Below are positions 1-5,099 of a DNA stretch of 5,099 bases, piece after piece. A program made the translations under genes and the position numbers. The first letter of the stretch is position 1, and the number at the start of each line of letters is the position of its first letter. Under the pieces are notes generated by a model that was not told the origin of the DNA, ran no database searches, and saw nothing but the letters and a program-made list of their open reading frames with translations. The DNA comes from Limisphaerales bacterium (GTDB lineage: Bacteria; Verrucomicrobiota; Verrucomicrobiia; Limisphaerales; UBA11358), in the NCBI GenBank assembly GCA_003133815.1, contig PKZR01000324.1:1-5099 (forward strand), given 5' to 3'.

Positions 1-602
1 AATTCCTCGGCGACCTCCGTGGAGCCGCCGATCCCGGACGAGGTTTCGTCCCGATAACCCAGATCCAGATTCAATTCCAGCGCAGGCATATCCCAGGCGA
101 AGTGGGCATTGTCGCGAGTGCTATCCACCGTGTAGGAATTGAAGGCATCGTAAGTTCGATAGGTTTGATCCTGAGCGGCGGAAAAGGTGGCGTTGTAGGG
201 CTTGTTGGGCAGCAAGCTGGCCTGTGCCTGATAACGCAGTAAATTGTCGCTCTCACGAAGTGTCGAGGTTGAGCCGGGGCTGTTCACGCTGTCATTGACC
301 CAGCCCCAGCCGTCCTCGCCGCTCAGGTTGAATGAAAGCAAGTTCGGGTGATAGATCGAGCCGCTGGTTTGCAGCCCCACCACCGGGGCTAGGGAAAGTT
401 GTTGGTGCGTGGAACTGACGCCGTTGATCGTTTCATTTTCACTCAATCCTTCCGCTTCCATACCCAAGCTGGCCTGGGGAATGTCCAGACGGAGCCAGCG
501 CGGCTCCACATCCGCCACCTGCGACTTCGCCGCCAAAGCCGTCAGGGTCGAAACCACCGCCGACAGCCACAGTGTCAATCGCCTGGAATAGCGGGGGTTC
601 AT
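1..602 (-). CDS. Putative outer-membrane beta-barrel protein, N-terminal 200 codons (3' end outside window)
   Basis: The frame begins at ATG 602-600 and stays open to the left edge without a stop, giving 200 codons of a longer gene. Residues 1-24 look like a Sec signal peptide: basic start (R4, R7, R8), hydrophobic stretch L9-L23 and an A22-L23-A24 cleavage site. The mature part has no CXXCH motif. It is rich in Ser, Asn, Thr, Gln and aromatics and shows alternating amphipathic stretches (about 67-78, 84-94, 119-130, 136-144, 165-172, 175-185) joined by polar turns, as in outer-membrane barrels. A segment near 127-140 (ASLLPNKPYNATF) recalls, from memory, barrel-like proteins of metal-reducing bacteria. 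The start codon overlaps the stop of the 11-heme cytochrome gene as ATGA with no good Shine-Dalgarno, which suggests translational coupling. I infer the porin-like sheath of a porin-cytochrome complex. A secreted beta-rich protein of another kind remains possible. The reading frame is certain; the function is moderately likely. Confidence 0.8.
   Translation of the reverse strand, partial: MNPRYSRRLTLWLSAVVSTLTALAAKSQVADVEPRWLRLDIPQASLGMEAEGLSENETINGVSSTHQQLSLAPVVGLQTSGSIYHPNLLSFNLSGEDGWGWVNDSVNSPGSTSTLRESDNLLRYQAQASLLPNKPYNATFSAAQDQTYRTYDAFNSYTVDSTRDNAHFAWDMPALELNLDLGYRDETSSGIGGSTEVAEE
599..602 (-). other. ATGA stop/start overlap coupling cytochrome and barrel genes
   Basis: On the minus strand the sequence CAATGA holds both the TGA stop of the 11-heme cytochrome (601-599) and the ATG start of the next gene (602-600). 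The bases just upstream have only a weak purine run (GGAAAGAAG, about 15 bases before the ATG). Re-initiation by the terminating ribosome is therefore the likely way the barrel is translated. This fits two subunits made in a fixed ratio. Confidence 0.75.
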
Positions 603-1648
603 TGTGTGGCGGCCGTCTTCTTTCCGTTGGCGTTTAGGAGAAATTTGTCCGTGCCGACATGCGGATCGTGGCAGACAATGCAGGATTTGCCCGCGGCGTT
701 GGCATGACCCTTGTCGGCCTTCAAATCCTTGTCATCGTGGCAGTCTCCGCAAAGTTGCAGGACATTTTTCACGAGCAGCGAATTTTCCGCCGACTGGTGC
801 GGGTTGTGGCACGAAGTGCAATCCTCGACCACGTCATGCTGAAATTTTGCCTTCTCCAGAAAGTTGTCGTGGCAGTCCCAGCACAATGCAGGAGATGTCT
901 TCTTGACGAGATTTTTGTTGTTTGACGCGTGCGGCACATGGCAATCAAGACATTCGCCATCGCTGACAGGCTGATGGACATCCTTCTTTTTGGTGAGGTC
1001 GTCGTGGCATTCCGCGCAGGTGTCCTTGACAGACTCCTTCAGCAGGCCCTTGAAATTTGTCGAGTGCGGTGCATGGCAGTCCAGGCAGTCGCCTGACTCA
1101 ACCGCCTCATGCTTGAACTTCATGTTCGACAGCGGATCGTCGTGGCACGTCAGGCAAAGGTCGTTGCCTTTGGCGACCAGCAAATTCTTGTTTGGAGAGT
1201 GGTGGGGGTTATGGCAACTGATGCAATCGCCTTCATCCACCGGCTGATGTTTGACCTTGCCGGCCAAAAAGGTTTTTTGTAGTTCCTTGTGACAATTGAA
1301 ACAGACCTCTCCAGGCTTTCCCCTCATCGCGTTGGAAAATTCCGATTCATGACACGCGGTGCAGTCGCGTTGCGCGAAGGGCGGGTGCATGACGTCCTTC
1401 GGCCTTGGCGGTTGCACTGGAACCTGAACCGGGACATTTGTATTCAAGGTTTGGCCCGTGCCCGCCATCGCCGGTGAATTGGTGGCACCGCCCAGTGGCG
1501 GAACTCCGTCAAAAAAAACAGTAAGCCACCTATGGTTTGACTCGGTGCTGCAACCCGCCAGCAGCGTCAGAACGCAAATCAGAAGGCAACATCCTCCGGC
1601 CCATTGCCCGGGCGAACGTAAATTTGATTTGGATTGCGGCGGATTCAT
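599..1648 (-). CDS. Undecaheme (11 CXXCH) c-type cytochrome lipoprotein, paired-CXXCH family
   Basis: This 349-residue protein is predicted to be exported and lipid-anchored. A hydrophobic segment (about 20-31) ends in the lipobox L-A-G-C with C33, followed by Ser, which favours the outer membrane by the E. coli +2 rule. A linker of about 60 residues, including FFDGVPP (45-51) and a Pro/Thr/Gly-rich stretch, leads to the heme domain. Eleven CXXCH motifs start at C96, 116, 142, 165, 188, 211, 233, 256, 277, 300 and 323. Most alternate between CHxPH and CHDD types. Non-motif His residues (H88, H134, H180, H225, H271, H315) precede every other motif and are likely distal ligands, suggesting bis-His, low-potential hemes in a linear wire. 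It lies 32 bases after the NHL lipoprotein gene and overlaps the barrel gene, so the three probably form one operon. A weak G-rich element (GGGG) precedes the ATG. The likely role is electron transfer across the periplasm and outer membrane. The partner and direction of flow cannot be read from sequence. Confidence 0.95.
   Translation of the reverse strand: MNPPQSKSNLRSPGQWAGGCCLLICVLTLLAGCSTESNHRWLTVFFDGVPPLGGATNSPAMAGTGQTLNTNVPVQVPVQPPRPKDVMHPPFAQRDCTACHESEFSNAMRGKPGEVCFNCHKELQKTFLAGKVKHQPVDEGDCISCHNPHHSPNKNLLVAKGNDLCLTCHDDPLSNMKFKHEAVESGDCLDCHAPHSTNFKGLLKESVKDTCAECHDDLTKKKDVHQPVSDGECLDCHVPHASNNKNLVKKTSPALCWDCHDNFLEKAKFQHDVVEDCTSCHNPHQSAENSLLVKNVLQLCGDCHDDKDLKADKGHANAAGKSCIVCHDPHVGTDKFLLNANGKKTAATQ
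668..1363 (-). repeat. Tandem heme-binding modules of about 45 residues within the 11-heme cytochrome
   Basis: Odd-numbered heme motifs recur at steps of 46, 46, 45, 44 and 46 residues (C96, 142, 188, 233, 277, 323). Even-numbered motifs recur at 49, 46, 45 and 44 (C116, 165, 211, 256, 300). Each full unit reads roughly H-x7-CxxCHxPH-x(8-9)-LL-x(n)-LCxxCHDD. This gives five two-heme modules plus a final single-heme half-module. The first unit is divergent because it lacks the CHxPH and CHDD contexts. The pattern implies growth by internal duplication of a two-heme unit. Confidence 0.8.
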
Positions 1649-1680
1649 TCAAGCCCCGCGAAGGTTTGAAATCACGGCGC

Positions 1681-2760
1681 TTAGGGATTTTTTAAAAATC
1701 CATAAACGTTGACCTTTTGCGAACCGAACTGGCTGGTGACCAATATGAGGTACTCACATTGATGTCCGGGCGCCACGTAGTTTTGAAACAAACCGACGTT
1801 GTCGTAATCCACCTTCACCACGGCGGGCAAAGACAATTCCCCACGGAGGCTCGCGCCGGGCTGGCCGAAATACAACAGCAGCCGGCCCTCGGCATCGAAA
1901 ATCTGGACGACCTGCGTGGCCGCGTCCACGACATACTCCAGACCCGTGCGATCCACGGCAACGCCCTTGGGACGGGCGAAAGAGCCCGGTGCCAGGCCGT
2001 GCTGGCCGATCGTGCGCAAATATTTTCCATCCAGATCATAAACCTGCACTGAAAAGGCGCCGAGATCCGACACCAGCAGGCGGCCCTGCTTGTCCACCGC
2101 CAGGTTTGTCGGGGAATAAAGCTTCCCCTCCTTCGCCTTGGGATCGCGCGGAATCGTGAACAAAAGCTTCTGCGCCGCCTTGTCATAGACCCGCACGCAG
2201 TGTCCTTTGAGATCGGCAACGTAAAGACGGTCAGCCGTCACAGCCACGTCACAGGGTTTCATTTCATCCTTCGTTCCTAGCGCTGCAAGATAATTTCCGT
2301 CCTTGTCATAGATCACAACCTGGCCGCGTCCCGTGTCAGCCACATAACGCGAGCCGTCTGCGTCAATCGAGATGTTGATCGGCATCAACAGCCGCCCCTC
2401 GCCCCGAGGCATAAAATAGCTCGTGCGCTTCTTTGCCAGATCAAAAATCTCCACGGCATTGGCCACCGTGTCACAGACGAAGATTTTGCCGTCCTTGATG
2501 GCCAGCCCGTAGGGTTTGACCAGCGAGTTTGGCGCGGCAGGCTTGCCGGTGATAAAATCGGCAAAACTGCTGCTTTTTCCCAGATCACTGCCCGCCGAGA
2601 ACGAGGTCAGGAACTGCACACGCGGCTCATCGGGCGAGGGCGGGAAAAAAGTGTATGTTTTGGGAGGGGTCTTGGTCGGCGTGGCGCATCCGCTCAACAG
2701 CCCCAGCAACACGCCAAAGCCGATGATCGGGATATACCGCCATTGGGTTATTGTTTTCAT
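1681..2760 (-). CDS. NHL-repeat six-bladed beta-propeller lipoprotein
   Basis: This 359-residue protein begins with a lysine-bearing start, a hydrophobic segment (about 9-21) and the lipobox L-S-G-C with C25 followed by Ala, so an outer-membrane lipoprotein is predicted. After a Pro/Thr-rich linker comes PPSPDEPRVQFLTSF (40-54), a lead-in I recall from NHL proteins beside multiheme cytochromes. Six NHL-like blades follow at about 80-107, 126-152, 168-193, 215-243, 263-291 and 311-354. Each has the pattern P-x(2)-hydrophobic-x-V-D, then a Y/F-V-x-D strand and a V-x-V-Y/F-D strand. The last blade is longer and more divergent. There is no CXXCH, no catalytic motif and no transmembrane segment beyond the signal. 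NHL propellers usually bind proteins or ligands; here a scaffold or docking role in the cytochrome complex is inferred from context only. The start is supported by the signal peptide, although no clear Shine-Dalgarno is present. It is probably the first gene of a three-gene operon. Confidence 0.92.
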   Translation of the reverse strand: MKTITQWRYIPIIGFGVLLGLLSGCATPTKTPPKTYTFFPPSPDEPRVQFLTSFSAGSDLGKSSSFADFITGKPAAPNSLVKPYGLAIKDGKIFVCDTVANAVEIFDLAKKRTSYFMPRGEGRLLMPINISIDADGSRYVADTGRGQVVIYDKDGNYLAALGTKDEMKPCDVAVTADRLYVADLKGHCVRVYDKAAQKLLFTIPRDPKAKEGKLYSPTNLAVDKQGRLLVSDLGAFSVQVYDLDGKYLRTIGQHGLAPGSFARPKGVAVDRTGLEYVVDAATQVVQIFDAEGRLLLYFGQPGASLRGELSLPAVVKVDYDNVGLFQNYVAPGHQCEYLILVTSQFGSQKVNVYGFLKNP

Positions 2761-2791
2761 AGTCAGAATGTTTTTTAATCTTCCGGTCTTC

Positions 2792-2822
2792 TTTATACAG
2801 GAGGTTGGGAAATGCGGCTCAA
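2792..2822 (-). promoter_or_regulatory. Weak candidate promoter for the NHL-cytochrome-barrel operon
   Basis: On the minus strand a TATAAA box (2797-2792) lies 31 bases before the NHL start codon. A TTGAGC element (2822-2817) lies upstream with a 19-base spacer, longer than the usual 17. The location, downstream of a terminator and directly before the first gene of the operon, is right. The match is modest and the promoter rules of this organism are unknown, so the call is tentative. Confidence 0.25.
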
Positions 2823-2921
2823 CAGCTTTTGGCTTTCACTAGCCTTAAATTGTCATTGCTTCGACAAGAAATGAGAGATGCCTTCTTCCTCGAATTGCCC
2901 GACCCGGAGGCCGTTCCACCC

Positions 2922-2959
2922 AAAAAGACGGGCTTTGGTCTTTTTCAAACCAAAGCCCG
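2922..2959 (-). terminator. Rho-independent terminator of the PKD multiheme cytochrome gene
   Basis: The arms at 2929-2939 and 2949-2959 (CGGGCTTTGGT and its exact reverse complement) form a perfect 11-base-pair stem with a 9-base loop. In the minus-strand transcript the stem is followed after two bases by five T residues (2926-2922). It starts 28 bases after the TAA stop of the cytochrome. In the plus direction the tail is poor (one TTTT a few bases on), so it acts mainly on minus-strand transcription. It suggests that the NHL operon uses its own promoter or partial read-through. Confidence 0.85.
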
Positions 2960-2987
2960 CGTGATTTTGGAACTTTTGGCCGCCTCT

Positions 2988-5099
2988 TTAATTCACGATG
3001 ATGGCGTTTGTCACCGTAATGCTCCCGGCCACATTGCTGACCTTGAGGGTGACATTATAGGTGCCGGCATTTGTAAAGGTGAATGACGGATTTGTGTCAT
3101 AGGAATACACCTTTGACGGGGTTGTCAGGAATGTCCATTGATAATAGACACCAAACCCGCTGGCGCTCGAGTTCGAGAAGTTTACCGTGAGTGGATGCGG
3201 TCCCGAAGTGGGATTGGCGGTGAAGCCGGCCGTCGGCAGACTGGCCACGTTGATATAATTGCTGCGAACCAGTGTTTCCGTCCCGCTGGCTGTAGTGCCG
3301 GTGAATGTAACGGTGTAAGTCCCAGTGCTGGCATACGTGTTAGTCGGGTTCGCACTGGTCGAAGTATGACCGTCACCAAAGTTCCAATTGTATGAGGTCA
3401 AGCTGGCACCCAGGTTGCTGAAAACAACTTTCAGTTGCGGTGCCCCGATAACCGTTTTGGCCGTGAAACCGGCTATCGGATATTGGCTCAACACCTTGGT
3501 TTCGGCATCGCTCAACAGGATTGGGATGAAGGTTGGATTATGCACACCCAAGCTGCCATCGTTGCGAACCATGTAAGTGTCGAAACGCGCCTGCAGGATG
3601 GCAGCCGGCAATAACAACTGGTTGGCCGATGAAGGACCAGCGTTCGGGATACTCGCCAGCACTCCGGGCGTCGTGTATTCCCAACTGTTTTGCAGGCTGG
3701 TGTTGTATGCAGATCCCAGAATGGCTGGCGCCTTGTCAATCGCCCATTGGTTCAACAGAGTAACCAGGTTTTGGATTGTGTTGGTGGTGCTGGCTTGAGT
3801 CACCTCCCAGCTCGGCAGGCTCGAGTGGCAAATGACGCAGTTGTAGGTATCTAACTGGAATGTATGCCCGGTGACATTGCCATTGGCTGTCGAATAACTT
3901 GGCACATGGCATGTGGCACATTGGTTGGTATTAACTGGATTGCGGGCAACAATGCCGCTGTGCGTGGCATAGAGACCCATGCCATTGTTCACGACGCCAT
4001 TGGTATAAACAGTTTTCCCATTGGTGGTGTTTAGATAATCCGGCTGGAGTATGCCGATGAGGATGTTGTACTGCACCGAATTATGCGGCGCACGGCTCAA
4101 GCCGGTGACGTTTGTGGTCAACCCCACTGTAACCACCGCATTGGTCACGTTGGGAAGAACATTGGTAACTTCAATCCGTCCTAAATCATAAACATTCGTC
4201 AGGGTGTAAATCCCGCCATACTGGTTGGTGGTATAGCTATAGCTGTTGGAATAAACTTCCTGGGCAACCACGTTGGTCACAAAAGCGCTGACCACATTGT
4301 TGGTCAACAAGCCATAAGCCAGACCATCCCAGCGCGCACCGCGCGTGTTGTGACACTGGCCGCAGACATTGATGTTCGGATTGTACATGCTGGCAAACGT
4401 CGTGTTCATGTAATAGGGATTGCCGTTGTTGTCATAGCGCTTGTCCGATTGCGACGGCATCGTGAAGAAGTTCGAGGACCAGGTCGGATTCCGCAATTGG
4501 AGTGTCTGTATGTTCGCGACATAGTTTGTTATTCTATTTGTTACCCCGCTGACAATGTTCGTCACATACCGAATGCCATAACCCGACACAAACTGATTGA
4601 CCTGATGCGGGTCGTGGCAGAGTCCGCAGGTGGGGCCCCAGGAACCGGCGTCGTGGGCTGACGGAAGAATCAGCGCGTTTGTAATGCCGCTCAACCGGGC
4701 TTCGTAATCGTCGATCATCGCCAGACGCGCCGCACCCGAGTGGCAGACGCCGCAGCTCGTTTGACGGTCATCGCCCGGATCAACCGACGAACCCGGGACA
4801 TGGCTGCTGCTGAAAATTCCCGAGGTGGCGTTGGTTACCAGCCCGCCTGTGGAATTCGTGGTGAGGTAATAACCGTAGAGAGTGGTCGGCACTCCTTTGA
4901 CCGGGGCAACTACGGTATTGGTGTAATAAACCCCGCCTTCAACGCCATAATTTATGGTGTCATTCACCTGTGCATGGAGCGAGGTGCTGTATTCATCATA
5001 GGTGGGATGGAAACTTCCAGAATGGCAGCCGCCGCAAATCATCGGGTCAATGCTGACAGCCGGGACGAAGAGTTGTTTGTCTCCGTATCTATGCGCGCC
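2988..5099 (-). CDS. Secreted multiheme c-type cytochrome with C-terminal PKD-like domains (5' end outside window)
   Basis: The frame is open to the right edge. ATG at 5042 is probably internal: 19 codons before it continue without a stop, the first heme motif follows within two residues, and no signal peptide is seen. Counting from that Met, 684 residues remain, with CXXCH motifs at C3, 97, 139, 227, 375 and 402. Candidate distal ligands include H12, H23, H81, H130, H146, H320, H361, H393 and H501. Thr-Asn-rich, strand-forming stretches separate the hemes, mainly 161-311. Residues 413-520 look helical and contain DGSLGVHNPTF (495-505), a motif I associate with NrfA-like and octaheme cytochromes. 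Two PKD-like domains end the protein (about 522-600 with WNFGDG at 553-558, and 603-684). There is no C-terminal membrane anchor or obvious sorting tail. The likely role is a surface or extracellular electron carrier that hands electrons to or from the conduit encoded downstream. An oxidoreductase is possible, but no CXXCK active-site motif is visible. Confidence 0.93.
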   Translation of the reverse strand, partial: GAHRYGDKQLFVPAVSIDPMICGGCHSGSFHPTYDEYSTSLHAQVNDTINYGVEGGVYYTNTVVAPVKGVPTTLYGYYLTTNSTGGLVTNATSGIFSSSHVPGSSVDPGDDRQTSCGVCHSGAARLAMIDDYEARLSGITNALILPSAHDAGSWGPTCGLCHDPHQVNQFVSGYGIRYVTNIVSGVTNRITNYVANIQTLQLRNPTWSSNFFTMPSQSDKRYDNNGNPYYMNTTFASMYNPNINVCGQCHNTRGARWDGLAYGLLTNNVVSAFVTNVVAQEVYSNSYSYTTNQYGGIYTLTNVYDLGRIEVTNVLPNVTNAVVTVGLTTNVTGLSRAPHNSVQYNILIGILQPDYLNTTNGKTVYTNGVVNNGMGLYATHSGIVARNPVNTNQCATCHVPSYSTANGNVTGHTFQLDTYNCVICHSSLPSWEVTQASTTNTIQNLVTLLNQWAIDKAPAILGSAYNTSLQNSWEYTTPGVLASIPNAGPSSANQLLLPAAILQARFDTYMVRNDGSLGVHNPTFIPILLSDAETKVLSQYPIAGFTAKTVIGAPQLKVVFSNLGASLTSYNWNFGDGHTSTSANPTNTYASTGTYTVTFTGTTASGTETLVRSNYINVASLPTAGFTANPTSGPHPLTVNFSNSSASGFGVYYQWTFLTTPSKVYSYDTNPSFTFTNAGTYNVTLKVSNVAGSITVTNAIIVN
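2991..3479 (-). other. Two PKD-like immunoglobulin-fold domains at the cytochrome C-terminus
   Basis: Domain 1 (residues about 522-600) shows the standard order: AGFTA strand, VVFSNLG strand, Y-N-W-N-F-G-D-G core (551-558), N-P-T-N-T-Y then G-T-Y-T-V-T. Domain 2 (603-684) keeps AGFTANPTSGPHPLTVNFSN and N-A-G-T-Y-N-V-T-L-K-V-S-N, but has W-T-F at 636-638 where W-x-F-G-D-G is expected. PKD domains mediate surface, polysaccharide or protein contacts and do not bind heme. Confidence 0.88.

Larger units (their letters stand above)
2761..2987. other. Intergenic region separating the two transcription units
   Basis: These 227 bases between the PKD cytochrome gene and the NHL gene are non-coding on the minus strand. 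They hold an intrinsic terminator near the right side (2922-2959) and a weak promoter-like pair nearer the NHL start. A plus-strand open frame crosses the region but has no signal, family resemblance or ribosome site. No riboswitch-like or operator-like symmetry was seen apart from the terminator. Confidence 0.7.

Noticed and set aside
579..602. Twin-arginine-like S-R-R-L-T-L at the start of the left-hand gene
   Set aside because: The context resembles S-R-R-x-F-L-K only partly, and barrel-like proteins are exported by Sec. The double Arg is better read as the basic n-region of a Sec signal peptide.
1577..1594. Cys cluster C20, C21, C25 in the signal region of the 11-heme protein as a heme or metal site
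   Set aside because: There is no CXXCH pattern, and the segment lies in the signal peptide that is removed before C33.
599..1648. Assigning the 11-heme protein as MtrA or OmaB
   Set aside because: The heme number, the lipid anchor and the repeat layout differ from those families, so no gene symbol is justified.
1685..1701. Palindrome ggattttt-t-aaaaatcc at the end of the NHL gene
   Set aside because: The arms are separated by a single base, so a compact hairpin is not possible. It lies inside the last codons and has little G+C, so it is not called a terminator.
399..1712. Several plus-strand open frames of 60-100 codons
   Set aside because: They lie opposite well-supported cytochrome and barrel coding sequence, have no recognisable domains or signals, and exist because the minus-strand codon pattern leaves the other strand open.
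4350..4661. Plus-strand open frame of about 100 codons opposite the large cytochrome
   Set aside because: It is antisense to heme motifs and Thr-Asn-rich coding sequence that are clearly real, and has no ribosome site or family resemblance.
2988..5099. Assigning the large cytochrome as a nitrite reductase
   Set aside because: No CXXCK active-site motif is visible in the window, and the PKD tail and Thr-Asn-rich inserts are unlike NrfA. Only the C-terminal GVHNP motif is shared.

Overview
The window is a compact minus-strand gene cluster that looks like an extracellular electron transfer locus of a Gram-negative bacterium. All four genes read right to left, and all four products carry or probably carry export signals. 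The style fits Verrucomicrobiota best: secreted multiheme cytochromes with PKD domains and long Thr-Asn-rich inserts, NHL-repeat lipoproteins and weak Shine-Dalgarno sequences. That placement is an impression from family style, and Acidobacteriota or Desulfobacterota-like lineages cannot be excluded.

Layout in transcription order, from the right edge: (1) 5099-2988, the 3' part of a large secreted multiheme c-type cytochrome with six CXXCH motifs in the window, a helical segment with a DGSxGVHNP motif and two C-terminal PKD-like domains. (2) 2987-2761, a 227-base intergenic region with a clear intrinsic terminator for gene 1 and a weak candidate promoter for the next unit. (3) 2760-1681, a lipoprotein predicted to fold as a six-bladed NHL beta-propeller. 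(4) 1648-599, a lipoprotein cytochrome with eleven CXXCH motifs in a regular repeat of about 45 residues. (5) 602-1, the first 200 codons of a signal-peptide-bearing protein that looks like an outer-membrane beta-barrel. Its start overlaps the stop of gene 4 by four bases (ATGA), and it runs off the left edge with no stop.

Inferred system: a porin-cytochrome type conduit. The 11-heme lipoprotein would be the periplasmic or barrel-embedded wire, the barrel its outer-membrane sheath, the NHL propeller a scaffold or docking partner, and the PKD-bearing cytochrome the surface-exposed terminal piece. At least 17 hemes are encoded in about 5 kb. The gene order and the ATGA coupling of wire and sheath support this. 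The barrel call rests on composition and strand pattern alone because its C-terminus is outside the window. No RNA genes, mobile elements, CRISPR arrays or attachment sites were seen.
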